Shown here: positions 38,802-47,916 of the stretch, piece by piece | How positions within the stretch are numbered: position 1 is the first letter of the stretch | How the letters are laid out: each line of letters begins with the position of its first letter | The notes under the pieces: model-generated | What the model was told of the DNA's origin: nothing | The model's input: the letters and a program-made list of their open reading frames with translations, nothing else | Database searches by the model: none | Program-made: the position numbers and the translations under genes | DNA from: Thiodiazotropha sp040507035 | GTDB taxonomy: Bacteria; Pseudomonadota; Gammaproteobacteria; Chromatiales; Chromatiaceae | Assembly (NCBI GenBank): GCA_040507035.1 | Contig: JBEVVR010000004.1 | Location: 1 to 64,000 of the forward strand | Direction of reading: 5' to 3' | DNA length: 64,000 nucleotides

Positions 38802-41396
38802 ATGCGAATGGACCGTTTGACCAGTAAATTCCAGATGGCGCTGGCGGATGCCCAGAGCCTGGCCGTTGGGCGCGATCATCAGTTCATCGAACCGGTGCAC
38901 CTGATGATTGCCCTGTTGGATCAGGATGGGGGAACCATCCGCCATCTGCTCGCCCAGTCGGATGTCAATGTCAACCAGCTGAGATCCAGCCTGAGCGCCG
39001 CCATGGAGCGATTGCCCAGCGTCGAGGGTGCGGCGGGTGATCTGCATATCTCGAATGAGTTGGGTCGCCTGTTGAATCAGACCGACAAGTTGGCGCAGCA
39101 GCGCAAGGATCAGTATATCTCCAGCGAACTCTTCGTTCTTGCGGCGGTGGAGGATAAGGGGGAGTTGGGTGAGACACTGCGTAGTGCCGGGGGATCCAAG
39201 GCCGCTCTGGAGCAGAGTATCGAACAGCTGCGTGGCGGACAACGTGTGGATGATCCCAATGCGGAGGATCAACGCCAGGCGCTGGAGAAGTACACCATCG
39301 ACCTCACGGAACGGGCGGAGCAGGGCAAGCTCGATCCGGTGATCGGACGTGACGACGAGATCCGCCGCACCATTCAGGTGTTGCAGCGCCGTACCAAGAA
39401 CAATCCGGTCTTGATCGGTGAACCTGGTGTTGGCAAGACCGCTATCGTTGAAGGACTGGCGCAGCGCATTGTAAACGGCGAGGTGCCCGAGGGGTTGAAG
39501 AGCAAGCGTCTGCTCTCCCTCGACATGGGTGCGCTGATCGCCGGGGCCAAGTTCCGCGGCGAGTTCGAAGAGCGGCTGAAGGCGGTGCTCAACGACCTGG
39601 CGAAGCAGGAGGGGCAGATCATCCTCTTCATCGATGAGCTCCACACCATGGTCGGCGCTGGCAAGGCCGAGGGCTCTATGGATGCGGGTAACATGCTCAA
39701 GCCGGCCCTGGCCCGGGGTGAACTCCACTGTGTCGGTGCCACCACCCTGGACGAATATCGTCAATACCTGGAGAAGGATGCCGCCCTGGAGCGCCGCTTC
39801 CAAAAGGTCATGGTGAATGAGCCCAGCGTCGAGGACACCATCGCCATCCTGCGCGGCCTCAAGGAGCGTTACGAGCTGCATCACGGGGTGGATGTCACCG
39901 ATCCCGCCATCGTCGCCGCCGCGACCCTCTCCCATCGTTATATCAGCGACCGCCAGTTGCCGGACAAGGCCATCGACCTGGTGGATGAGGCGGCCTCTCA
40001 GATCCGCATGGAGATCGACTCCAAGCCCGAGGAGATGGACCGCCTGGAACGACGCCTGATCCAGCTCAAGATTGAGCGCGAGGCCCTCAACAAAGAGTCG
40101 GATGAGGCCTCGATGAAGCGACTGGCTGAACTCGAAGCCCAGATCGATCGTCTGGAGCGGGAGTACTCTGACCTGGAAGAGATCTGGAAGTCGGAAAAGG
40201 CGGCACTGCAGGGCACTACCCATATCAAGGAGTCCCTGGAGGAGGCGCGGCTGGAGCTGGAGACGGCACGACGGGCCGGTGACCTGACCCGCATGTCCGA
40301 ACTGCAGTATGGCCGCATCCCCGAACTGGAGCGCCAACTCGACATGGCGACCCAGGCCGAGATGCAGGAGATGAAACTGCTGCGCAACAAGGTCTCGGAA
40401 GAGGAGATCGCCGATGTGGTTTCGAAATGGACCGGTATACCGGTCTCGAAGATGCTCGAGGGCGAGCGCGACAAGCTACTGCGCATGGAAGAGGAGCTGG
40501 GCCGACGGGTGATCGGCCAGGATGAAGGGGTACGCGCGGTAAGCGACGCCATCCGCCGCTCCCGGGCAGGGCTCTCGGATCCCAACCAGCCCAACGGCTC
40601 CTTTCTCTTCTTGGGACCCACCGGCGTGGGCAAGACCGAGCTGTGCAAGGCGTTGGCCGAGTTCCTCTTCGATACCGAAGAAGCGATGGTGCGCATCGAT
40701 ATGTCGGAGTTCATGGAGAAGCACTCCGTGGCGCGGTTGATCGGTGCACCCCCCGGTTATGTCGGCTACGAGGAGGGCGGTTATCTCACCGAGGCGGTAC
40801 GTCGCCGCCCCTATTCGGTGATCCTCCTCGACGAGGTGGAGAAGGCCCACCCCGATGTCTTCAATGTACTGCTCCAGGTGCTCGATGACGGCCGTCTCAC
40901 CGACGGTCAGGGGCGTACTGTCGATTTCCGCAACACGGTGATCGTCATGACCTCCAACCTGGGCTCTCAGGCGATTCAAGAGCTGTCCGGGGAGGAGCGC
41001 TACCAGGAGATGAAGGCGGCGGTGATGGAAACAGTGCGGCAGAACTTCCGTCCCGAGTTCATCAACCGGCTCGACGAGATCGTGGTCTTCCATCCCCTGG
41101 CCAGCGAGCAGATCCGCGCCATCGCCAAGATCCAGATCGCCTACCTGCATCAGCGCCTCTCTGAACACGAGATGGGGCTGGTGATCACCGACGCCGCTCT
41201 CGACCGGCTCGGCGAGGCGGGTTTCGATCCGGTCTACGGCGCCCGCCCCCTGAAGCGGGCGATCCGCCAGCAGTTGGAGAATCCGCTGGCCCAGGAGATC
41301 CTGGCGGGGCGTTTCGGGCCCGGGGATACCATCCAGGTCGACAGCAGCGATGAGGGGTTGACATTCAGCAAGCGCAAGCAGGTTAGTGCGGCCTGA
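38802..41396 (+). CDS. clpB: ATP-dependent disaggregase ClpB
   Basis: An 864-residue Hsp100 protein (E. coli 857). The N-terminal Clp repeat domain is at residues 1-150. The first AAA+ module has Walker A GEPGVGKT near residue 206 and the second has GPTGVGKT near residue 605. Between them a long coiled-coil middle domain (residues about 400-530) marks ClpB rather than ClpA or ClpC, and the C-terminus lacks a ClpP-binding loop signature. With DnaK it resolves aggregated proteins. The heat-shock promoter upstream fits. Confidence 0.98.
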   Translation: MRMDRLTSKFQMALADAQSLAVGRDHQFIEPVHLMIALLDQDGGTIRHLLAQSDVNVNQLRSSLSAAMERLPSVEGAAGDLHISNELGRLLNQTDKLAQQRKDQYISSELFVLAAVEDKGELGETLRSAGGSKAALEQSIEQLRGGQRVDDPNAEDQRQALEKYTIDLTERAEQGKLDPVIGRDDEIRRTIQVLQRRTKNNPVLIGEPGVGKTAIVEGLAQRIVNGEVPEGLKSKRLLSLDMGALIAGAKFRGEFEERLKAVLNDLAKQEGQIILFIDELHTMVGAGKAEGSMDAGNMLKPALARGELHCVGATTLDEYRQYLEKDAALERRFQKVMVNEPSVEDTIAILRGLKERYELHHGVDVTDPAIVAAATLSHRYISDRQLPDKAIDLVDEAASQIRMEIDSKPEEMDRLERRLIQLKIEREALNKESDEASMKRLAELEAQIDRLEREYSDLEEIWKSEKAALQGTTHIKESLEEARLELETARRAGDLTRMSELQYGRIPELERQLDMATQAEMQEMKLLRNKVSEEEIADVVSKWTGIPVSKMLEGERDKLLRMEEELGRRVIGQDEGVRAVSDAIRRSRAGLSDPNQPNGSFLFLGPTGVGKTELCKALAEFLFDTEEAMVRIDMSEFMEKHSVARLIGAPPGYVGYEEGGYLTEAVRRRPYSVILLDEVEKAHPDVFNVLLQVLDDGRLTDGQGRTVDFRNTVIVMTSNLGSQAIQELSGEERYQEMKAAVMETVRQNFRPEFINRLDEIVVFHPLASEQIRAIAKIQIAYLHQRLSEHEMGLVITDAALDRLGEAGFDPVYGARPLKRAIRQQLENPLAQEILAGRFGPGDTIQVDSSDEGLTFSKRKQVSAA

Positions 41397-41438
41397 ATAA
41401 AAAGTCCGCAAATGAACGCGAATGAACGCAAATGTAAG
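41397..41438 (+). repeat. Dispersed repeat copy 3
   Basis: It begins directly after the clpB stop and reads AAAAAGTCCGCAAATGAACG followed by CGAATGAACGCAAATGTAAG. It is the left boundary of the second module; its inverted mate is at 41619-41650. Confidence 0.85.
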
Positions 41439-41512
41439 AATTAATTAAGGCTGCGAGTTCGGTGATATTAATCATTAATACGAACATTCAGACTACAGGG
41501 GAACTGGCTATG

Positions 41513-41572
41513 GGTTCCCACGGGGGACCGTAGGAACCAGAAGCAACAGGTAGGGTGGGGCCCTGCCCCACC
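41513..41572. repeat. Two adjacent REP-like hairpins in the clpB-coaE gap
   Basis: The first pairs 41513-41523 with 41528-41538 (eleven positions, one mismatch) and resembles 38581-38602. The second pairs GGTGGGGC (41554-41561) with GCCCCACC (41565-41572) and resembles the hairpin at 24545-24562. Both lie between inverted copies of the dispersed repeat, at the convergent ends of clpB and coaE, where they could also act as a transcription barrier. Confidence 0.7.
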
Positions 41573-41618
41573 TAACAGTCAGGCATTGAATTATAGATAG
41601 GCCACCCCGTACTTCTTG

Positions 41619-41650
41619 TATTTGCGTTTATTCGCGTTCATTTGCGGACT
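41619..41650 (-). repeat. Dispersed repeat copy 4, overlapping the end of coaE
   Basis: On the minus strand it reads AGTCCGCAAATGAACGCGAA then TAAACGCAAATA. The final codons of coaE (KSANERE and TAA stop) are encoded by this repeat, so the element supplies the stop codon and the last residues of that protein. Confidence 0.85.
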
Positions 41651-42248
41651 TCTTACTACCGGCCATCTTCAGGTAGTTATGGTGAAGCCGCTCAGTGGCC
41701 TCGATCAGGGCATCCAGGCTGCCGCTGTTTTCAATGATGTCATCCGCGCCTTTAAGCCGGGTCTGGCGGTCGACCTGACTTTCCATGATCTGCTTGATCT
41801 GTTCCCGGGATATATGGTCACGCTGGACCACCCGTTCGATCTGCAGAGATTCATTGCAATCCACCACCAGGATTCGATCCGCAAGGAACATCTGATCGGT
41901 TTCGAATAGCAGGGGGATCATCAGTACGACATAAGGGGCGTTTTGTTTGGCAATCCAGTGCTCCATCTCCTCCCGGATACGCGGGTGTAATATCCCTTCC
42001 AAACGCTTGCGTTGGGTTGGGTCGTCGAACACGATCTTGCGCAAGGCCGGTCTGTTCAACGCCCCGTTGGCATCCACCAGTTCATCACCGAAGCTGGCTT
42101 GAATCTCCAGCAGTGCCGGTGAGCCGGGCTTGACCAGCTGATGGGCGAGATGGTCGGCATCGATAACCGGCACGTGCAAGGATTCCAGGTGGGAGGAGAC
42201 AGCGCTCTTGCCGCAGCCGATGCCCCCTGTCAGGGCTATTACCAACAC
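41628..42248 (-). CDS. coaE: Dephospho-CoA kinase
   Basis: A 206-residue kinase that phosphorylates dephospho-CoA in the last step of coenzyme A synthesis. The P-loop is LTGGIGCGKSAV near residue 7; DADHLAHQLVKPGSPAL, HPRIREEMEHWI and PLLFETDQMFLADRILVVDC are family segments. It starts with GTG. The last seven residues come from a dispersed repeat that has replaced the original C-terminus; the enzyme core is complete, so it is probably active. It converges on clpB, away from the pilus genes that often accompany coaE. Confidence 0.95.
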   Translation of the reverse strand: MLVIALTGGIGCGKSAVSSHLESLHVPVIDADHLAHQLVKPGSPALLEIQASFGDELVDANGALNRPALRKIVFDDPTQRKRLEGILHPRIREEMEHWIAKQNAPYVVLMIPLLFETDQMFLADRILVVDCNESLQIERVVQRDHISREQIKQIMESQVDRQTRLKGADDIIENSGSLDALIEATERLHHNYLKMAGSKKSANERE

Positions 42249-42421
42249 CGGACAGGCAACCTGTTGAAGGATAGCGTCGATAACGCGGATGTGGCCGTAT
42301 AAGTAAGATTCATAGAGACTCGGTGTCGATTTAAGTTTGTCGGCTCACTTTCGTGGGGAGCAGTATTGGTTGCACGTAAAACACGTGCTACACTGAATAC
42401 TGTGTATTTTTCCTGTTTGCA

Positions 42422-42658
42422 ATGGTCATGAAACAGAATATTACCATCAGTCTCGACAAACAGTTGATCCAGAAGGCCCGAGTGATAGCTGCAAGGCGGG
42501 GAAGCTCGGTCAGCAGAATGCTCGCGGATGAACTAGCGCAGCTTGTGTCTGATTCCGAACGCTATGAGCAATCTCGTATTCAGGCCATCGCCGATCTGGA
42601 ACAGGGTATGGATTTGAGTGTGCAGAAAGTCACCAGGGATGAACTGCATGAGAGATAA
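42422..42658 (+). CDS. Ribbon-helix-helix antitoxin (VapB-like)
   Basis: A 78-residue protein: the N-terminal strand KQNITISLDKQLIQKARVIA and the helix RRGSSVSRMLADELAQLVSD form a ribbon-helix-helix DNA-binding unit. The C-terminal half, which would wrap the toxin, is charged. Its 3' end overlaps the PIN-domain toxin gene by 11 bases, a typical toxin-antitoxin arrangement. An ATG two codons later (42428) is an alternative start. Confidence 0.8.
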   Translation: MVMKQNITISLDKQLIQKARVIAARRGSSVSRMLADELAQLVSDSERYEQSRIQAIADLEQGMDLSVQKVTRDELHER

Positions 42659-43070
42659 GGTTTTTGTCGATACCAATGTCCTGATCTATGCCTATGACCT
42701 GGCATCCGGAGTCAAGCGGAAGAGGGCGGCAGAGACAGTCAAGGCGCTATGGAGTAATGGCAATGGGGTGCTCAGCACTCAGGTGCTGCAGGAATTCTAT
42801 GTCAATGTGACGAGAAAAATTGGCCACCCCATCACCCCAGACAAGGCTCGATCGATTCTTGCCACCTACCTTGCATGGCAGGTGGAAGTGATCAGACCTG
42901 ATAGTGTACTTCGGGCTTCAGAGATTCAGGAACGGCACAAGATTTCCTTCTGGGACGCGATGATCGTCGTTGCTGCAATTCAATCAGGCGCGATGAAGAT
43001 CCTTTCGGAAGATCTGAACCATGGACAGCTGGTAGAAGGCGTACTGATCGAGAATCCATTCATAGTATGA
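42648..43070 (+). CDS. PIN-domain ribonuclease toxin (VapC-like)
   Basis: A 140-residue PIN domain from the ATG at 42648. The acidic metal-binding residues lie in VFVDTNVLIYAYDLAS near residue 5, the central LQEFYVNVTRK and ISFWDAMIVVAAIQSGA near residue 100. VapC toxins cut tRNA or rRNA when the antitoxin is lost. The frame is open further upstream, inside the antitoxin gene, but only this start matches the family. Confidence 0.85.
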   Translation: MRDKVFVDTNVLIYAYDLASGVKRKRAAETVKALWSNGNGVLSTQVLQEFYVNVTRKIGHPITPDKARSILATYLAWQVEVIRPDSVLRASEIQERHKISFWDAMIVVAAIQSGAMKILSEDLNHGQLVEGVLIENPFIV

Positions 43071-43085
43071 AACGCTAAACAGGTT

Positions 43086-43958
43086 TCACATCAAACCGGA
43101 CCAGCTCAGATAGGCGTTGTTAATCTGTTCTCCCCACATCAGGCTGATCCAACCGGCGGCGGCCAGGTAGGGGCCAAAGGGGATGGGGATGTTGCGATCC
43201 CGTCCGCGCAGGACGATCAGCAGAATACCGACAACGGCGCCCACCAGTGCCGAGAGCAGGATGATCTGGGGCAGATAGTGCCATCCCAGCCAGGCGCCGA
43301 GCATGGCCAGCAGTTTGAAATCGCCATACCCCATGCCTTCCTTGCCGGTGAGACGTTTGAACAGCTGGTAGACACTCCATAGGGAGAGGTAGCCCGCTGC
43401 TGCGCCGATTATCGCTGAACGGGGATCGGTGAAGATCGTGCCAAGGCTCAACACCAATCCCAGCCAAAGAAAGGGGAGGGTGATGTTGTCGGGGAGGAGT
43501 TGGACATCGAAATCGATCATAGTGAGTGCGATCAGGGCCCAGGTGAGAAAGAGTGCGGCCAGGGTGGCCCAGGTAAAACCGAAATGGATCGCCACCGCCA
43601 CTGACATAATTCCGCTGACTGCTTCAATGATCGGATATCTGGGACTGATGGCGGTTTTGCACTGTGAGCAGCGACCCTTGAGCATTAGCCAGCTAATGAT
43701 GGGTATATTCTCCCAGGGGCGTATTTTGTGGCCGCATTGTGGACAGTGGGATGGCGGACGGTTGAGATTGTAGGGAGCCGTCTCCTCTTCGCTGATCGTG
43801 CCTTCGAGTTCCTGACAATCCCGGTGCCACTGCTGCTCCATCATCTTTGGCAGGCGGTGGATGACCACATTGAGAAAGCTGCCCACGACCAGGCCGATCA
43901 GGATGACGGCAAGCAGGAACGCCCAATGGTTCTGTTGTAGGAAATCGAAGAGTACCAC
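43086..43958 (-). CDS. pilD: Type IV prepilin peptidase / N-methylase PilD
   Basis: A 290-residue inner-membrane aspartyl protease that cleaves the leader of PilA and methylates the new N-terminus. It has the cytoplasmic zinc motif with two CxxC pairs (HCPQCGH and RCSQCKT, residues 72-97), the first catalytic aspartate in TMIDFDVQLLPD near residue 148 and the second in EGMGYGDFKLLAMLGAWLGW near residue 212. It starts with GTG and is the last of the pilBCD operon. Confidence 0.96.
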   Translation of the reverse strand: MVLFDFLQQNHWAFLLAVILIGLVVGSFLNVVIHRLPKMMEQQWHRDCQELEGTISEEETAPYNLNRPPSHCPQCGHKIRPWENIPIISWLMLKGRCSQCKTAISPRYPIIEAVSGIMSVAVAIHFGFTWATLAALFLTWALIALTMIDFDVQLLPDNITLPFLWLGLVLSLGTIFTDPRSAIIGAAAGYLSLWSVYQLFKRLTGKEGMGYGDFKLLAMLGAWLGWHYLPQIILLSALVGAVVGILLIVLRGRDRNIPIPFGPYLAAAGWISLMWGEQINNAYLSWSGLM

Positions 43959-43999
43959 GGGTCGAGTAGATGCCTGGTTAGGGTTTCCTGCTTTTGCGA

Positions 44000-45229
44000 C
44001 TAGATGACGCTGGCCATCTTGAATATGGGCAGGTACATCGCAATAACCAAACCGCCGATCAGCACACCGAGAATCACCATGATGATGGGCTCCATGAGGC
44101 TGCTCATGGCATCCACCGCGTTATCCACCTGCTCTTCATAGAAGTCCGCTACCTTGTTCAGCATGTCGTCCAGGGCACCGGACTCTTCGCCGATGGCGAC
44201 CATCTGTACCACCATGTTGGGGAACAGGTTGCGCTGACGCATGGCAAGCTGCAGCGATTGGCCGGTGGCGACGTCCTCACGCATACGTAGGACCGCATCG
44301 CTATAGACCACATTACCCGTGGCGCCGGCAACGGAGTCGAGGGCTTCCACAAGGGGTACGCCTGCCGCCGACATGGTCGACAGGGTCCGCGAGAAACGTG
44401 CGATCGCCGATTTATCCAGCACCATGCCGATAACAGGGACCTTGAGTAAGGTGCGATCGATGGCATGCCTGAACTTCCGCGACCTTTTCCAGATATATTT
44501 AAACACGTAAAAGGCAGCAATTACTCCACCCAAGAGCGCCCACCACCAGGCACGCATAAAGTCCGATAGCTTGATAACTACAAGGGTCATGGCAGGAAGA
44601 TCGGCGCCAAAATTGGAAAACAGTGTTTCGAATTGGGGTATGACAAAGATCAACAGAATGGTCGTCACCAATATGGCGGCGATGATAACGGCGGCCGGAT
44701 AGAACATCGCCTTCTTGATCTTGCCTTTGATCGACTCCGTCTTCTCCTTATAGGTAGCGATCTTGTGCAGCAAGGTCTCCAGAACACCGGCATGTTCACC
44801 GGCGCGGACCAGGTTGACATAGAGATCCTCGAAGTGAAGCGGATGCTTTTTCAAGGCATCGGCCAGTGCCGTGCCCCCTTCAACATCGGCCTTGATGGTG
44901 AGTATCAGCTCCTGCATCGAGGGATTTTCATGCCCGCGACCGACGATGTCGAAGGCCTGCACCATGGGCACACCGGCCGCCATCATGGTCGCCAGTTGGC
45001 GGCTGAAGACAGTGACATCGGCGCTGGTGATCTTCTTTTTCGTGAGGGCAATTTCTGTGGGTTTCTTTCTGACCTTGAGCGGGGTTACACCCTGGCGGCG
45101 CAAGTCGGCCTTGACCATGTTAACGTCGGTACCCCGGCTTTCGCCGCTGATACGTGAGCCCTTCTTGTCCGTACCCTCCCATTTGTAGAGATGGGATTTG
45201 ACCTTTGCTTTCTTTCTCGGTGGCGCCAT
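44000..45229 (-). CDS. pilC: Type IV pilus assembly inner-membrane platform protein PilC
   Basis: A 409-residue protein with two GspF domains: the first begins FSRQLATMMAAGVPMVQAFD near residue 75, the second FSRTLSTMSAAGVPLVEALD near residue 277. Transmembrane helices lie near residues 175, 225 and 385. It anchors the pilus motor in the inner membrane and couples PilB to pilin extrusion. Three bases separate it from pilB. Confidence 0.97.
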   Translation of the reverse strand: MAPPRKKAKVKSHLYKWEGTDKKGSRISGESRGTDVNMVKADLRRQGVTPLKVRKKPTEIALTKKKITSADVTVFSRQLATMMAAGVPMVQAFDIVGRGHENPSMQELILTIKADVEGGTALADALKKHPLHFEDLYVNLVRAGEHAGVLETLLHKIATYKEKTESIKGKIKKAMFYPAAVIIAAILVTTILLIFVIPQFETLFSNFGADLPAMTLVVIKLSDFMRAWWWALLGGVIAAFYVFKYIWKRSRKFRHAIDRTLLKVPVIGMVLDKSAIARFSRTLSTMSAAGVPLVEALDSVAGATGNVVYSDAVLRMREDVATGQSLQLAMRQRNLFPNMVVQMVAIGEESGALDDMLNKVADFYEEQVDNAVDAMSSLMEPIIMVILGVLIGGLVIAMYLPIFKMASVI

Positions 45230-45232
45230 GGG

Positions 45233-46948
45233 TTAGTCCTTGGTTACCCGGTTGAGTTCTTGGAGGCTGGTGATGCCCTGCATGACCTTGCGCAGTCCGG
45301 ATCGGCGAAGGTTATCCACCCCCTCCTTATCTGCCTGCTCTTCGAGTTGCAGTGAAGAGCCACCCTCCATAATCAGCTTGCCCATCGCTTCTGAGACGGG
45401 CATTACTTGAAATATACCAACACGCCCCTTGTAACCACCGGTACACAGGTCACATCCTACGGGTTTATAGGTAGTAAAGTCTGATTTTAGGTCTGCTTCA
45501 GTAAAACCCTCTTCGAGCAACGCCTCCCTTGGCAGATCCTCGGGGGCCTTGCAGTGTTCGCAGAGCCGCCTGGCGAGGCGTTGGGCCATGATCAGCAGTA
45601 CCGAAGAGGCGATATTGAAGGGTGGCACGCCCATATTGGCTAAGCGGGTCAGGGTCTGGGGGGCGTCATTGGTATGCAGGGTGGAGAGCACCAGGTGGCC
45701 GGTTTGGGCCGCCTTGACGGCGATTTCGGCCGTCTCCAGGTCACGAATCTCACCCACCATGACGATGTCCGGATCCTGACGCAGGAAGGCCCTGAGCGCC
45801 TCGGCAAATGTGAGCCCCGTCTTGACATTGGTGTTGACCTGGTTGATGCCGGGCACCTGTATCTCCACCGGGTCTTCGGCAGTGGAGATATTGACCTCAG
45901 ACTTGTTGAGCAGATTCAATGCCGTGTAGAGGCTCACCGTCTTACCGCTACCGGTCGGTCCGGTGACCAGAATCATGCCATAGGGTTTATTGATGGCACT
46001 GAGGAACTTGGTTTGTTGCTCCTCCTCAAAGCCGAGCGCCTCGATACCCAGCTGTGCACTGGTGGGGTCGAGGATACGCAGAACAATCTTTTCACCATAC
46101 AGGGTGGGGCAGGTATTGACACGAAAGTCGATGGCCCGGGATTTGGAAAGTTGCATCTTGATGCGGCCATCCTGGGGTACCCGTTTCTCCGCGATATTCA
46201 TCCGCGACATGACTTTGATACGGCTGGAGAGGCGGTTGGCAAGGTTTGAGGGCGGAGTGGCCACCTCGCGCAACATGCCGTCCTGCCGGTAGCGAACCCG
46301 ATAGGTGTATTCATAAGGCTCGAAATGGATATCCGAGACCCCCTGCTTAATGGCATCCAACAGCAGTTTGTTGATATAGCGGACGACCGGGGCTTCGTCC
46401 ACATCCAGCTTGGACTCGTCGCTCTCGATCTCATCATCACCGCCACTGATATCGAGGTTGTCCAGGTCTGCATCCAGCAGATCGTCCATGCTGGTTTCCT
46501 GGGCTTCCATGACCTTGTTGATAATACGGGTGAGTTTGTCCTCCTCGACCAGGATCGCCTCGGAGGCGAGGCCGGTATTGAAGCGAATCTCATCCAGGCC
46601 CTGGTGGTTGGTGGGATCCGAGACAGCCAGAAACAGCCGATTGCCCCGTCTGAAGATAGGCAGCGCATGGTGGGCGCGCACCAGTTTCTCTCCAACTGCA
46701 TCCGTTGGAATCACAGTAGGGTCGATAACATCCAGGTCGAAGATGGGGACGCCGAACCCTCGCGAGGCGGATATGGCGATATCGATACTCTGCAGAATGC
46801 CGTTCTCCACCAGATAGGAGACAAACGGCACCTTTTTCTTTATGGCCTCGGTGAAGGCGGTTTCCGCGTCACCTTCGCCAATCAATCCATCCTGAATCAG
46901 GCAGCGTGCCAGTCCACTCAGATTGACTTTTGGGTTAGTTGTAGCCAT
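45233..46948 (-). CDS. pilB: Type IV pilus extension ATPase PilB
   Basis: 571 residues from the ATG at 46948 (open frame runs upstream but the family starts here). The N-terminal MshEN-like region is followed by the secretion ATPase core: Walker A GPTGSGKTVSLYTALNLLNK near residue 330, Asp box, DPDIVMVGEIRDLETAEIAV (Walker B) and the tetracysteine zinc site CEHCKAPEDLP with CDLCTGGYKG. PilB powers pilus extension. The MshEN region may bind cyclic-di-GMP in related proteins. Confidence 0.97.
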   Translation of the reverse strand: MATTNPKVNLSGLARCLIQDGLIGEGDAETAFTEAIKKKVPFVSYLVENGILQSIDIAISASRGFGVPIFDLDVIDPTVIPTDAVGEKLVRAHHALPIFRRGNRLFLAVSDPTNHQGLDEIRFNTGLASEAILVEEDKLTRIINKVMEAQETSMDDLLDADLDNLDISGGDDEIESDESKLDVDEAPVVRYINKLLLDAIKQGVSDIHFEPYEYTYRVRYRQDGMLREVATPPSNLANRLSSRIKVMSRMNIAEKRVPQDGRIKMQLSKSRAIDFRVNTCPTLYGEKIVLRILDPTSAQLGIEALGFEEEQQTKFLSAINKPYGMILVTGPTGSGKTVSLYTALNLLNKSEVNISTAEDPVEIQVPGINQVNTNVKTGLTFAEALRAFLRQDPDIVMVGEIRDLETAEIAVKAAQTGHLVLSTLHTNDAPQTLTRLANMGVPPFNIASSVLLIMAQRLARRLCEHCKAPEDLPREALLEEGFTEADLKSDFTTYKPVGCDLCTGGYKGRVGIFQVMPVSEAMGKLIMEGGSSLQLEEQADKEGVDNLRRSGLRKVMQGITSLQELNRVTKD

Positions 46949-47246
46949 TCCGTATCTATCTATTACCTCATGCTTGACCAATTATGGCGGCAGCTATTCC
47001 AGATATTTTAGGATTCAAGATTATGTTTTGATGATTGCTGGGATTCATTATCAGATCCCAGGTGACGTTTTGTAAAAATATACTGAAATCGATTAAAAAA
47101 TGTTGAGCTTTTGTAAACAAGTCATTGATGACAAAGCAATATAGCTTTGATTTCCAGGAGAATCAATGTAAATCAAGTTTAGTTTGGGTTTGAAGCTTTG
47201 GCCAAAATCTTAGAGCTCGGACAGGTATAGTCTGGAAATTACAAAG
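46949..47246. other. Intergenic region between the pilB start and the pilA terminator
   Basis: This 298-base AT-rich stretch should contain the pilB operon promoter (minus strand). I see no gene. AGGAGAATCAATG near 47156 is followed at once by TAA, so it is not a coding start. No repeat is visible. Confidence 0.6.
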
Positions 47247-47274
47247 AAAAAGGCCACCTTGCGGCGGCCTTTTT
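47247..47274 (-). terminator. Intrinsic terminator of pilA
   Basis: Arms 47247-47258 and 47263-47274 pair (AAAAAGGCC then one A-C mismatch and CC/GG) around a TTGC loop. On the minus strand a T-rich run follows. It lies about 50 bases after the pilA stop and can work in both directions. Confidence 0.88.
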
Positions 47275-47324
47275 GTATTGCAGCTAAATCAGATAAATTT
47301 GATTTAGCGTCCAGGGCTATGTAT

Positions 47325-47777
47325 TTACGGCAGATCAAAACCTGTGTTTGAAGGACCGCAGTTAGCTCCGGCCACCGTGATATCCCAGAGCAGTGCCTCT
47401 ACACTTGGGTCAGGTTCCATGGTTAAAGTGCAACCGCCGACTTCGTTGGTACCCTCAATCGTTATTGTTGCAGTCGCTGCATCAAGACCGGGTTCTGCAC
47501 TCATATACTCGGTTTGGGCGCCGGCGAGAGTATAATTCTGATTCAGGCCACCATTTTGTTGAAGAAGCGCAATTGAACCGCATTGGTCAACTTCTTGCAT
47601 TTTGTTGGTGCATTCTGCAACTGCCACCTGGATTGGACGTACTGCAGTCACATTGTGAGTCCACTTGGTACGTGAAACATAATCACGATACTGAGGAATA
47701 ACGATAGCGGCCAGAATGCCGATGATCGCGACCACGATCATGAGTTCGATAAGGGTGAAACCAGACTGTTTGCGCAT
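47325..47777 (-). CDS. pilA: Type IV major pilin PilA (prepilin)
   Basis: 150 residues from the second of two close ATGs. The six-residue leader MRKQSG followed by FTLIELMIVVAIIGILAAIV matches the PilD cleavage site of class IVa pilins (cut before Phe, Glu5 in the mature chain). The second ATG has AGGAG seven bases upstream; the first (47783) is only one base from it. Four cysteines are present (ECTNK, QCGS, GGCTL, ANCGP); the last two probably close the C-terminal D-loop. Pili are likely used for attachment, twitching or DNA uptake. Confidence 0.95.
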   Translation of the reverse strand: MRKQSGFTLIELMIVVAIIGILAAIVIPQYRDYVSRTKWTHNVTAVRPIQVAVAECTNKMQEVDQCGSIALLQQNGGLNQNYTLAGAQTEYMSAEPGLDAATATITIEGTNEVGGCTLTMEPDPSVEALLWDITVAGANCGPSNTGFDLP

Positions 47778-47900
47778 TTTCATACTCCTGATTGTTTGCT
47801 GATTCGTTCAGCGCTATATAAGTAATGCAAGTTGTACTTGGGTCTTTCGGCCATATTTCCGACATCTTTAGGGAACACAGGCTCGACTTACCCTAGCACT

Positions 47901-47916
47901 TGCAAGTGGAGTGCCA
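47901..47916 (-). promoter_or_regulatory. pilA: Sigma-54 promoter of pilA
   Basis: On the minus strand TGGCAC-TCCAC-TTGCA matches the -24/-12 consensus TGGCAC-N5-TTGCA in every position. Transcription should start near 47890, giving a leader of about 115 bases. This agrees with control by the sigma-54 activator PilR encoded next door. Confidence 0.92.

Noticed and set aside
38721..40337. 538-codon minus-strand frame opposite clpB
   Set aside because: It mirrors the strongly biased clpB reading frame and has no family likeness.
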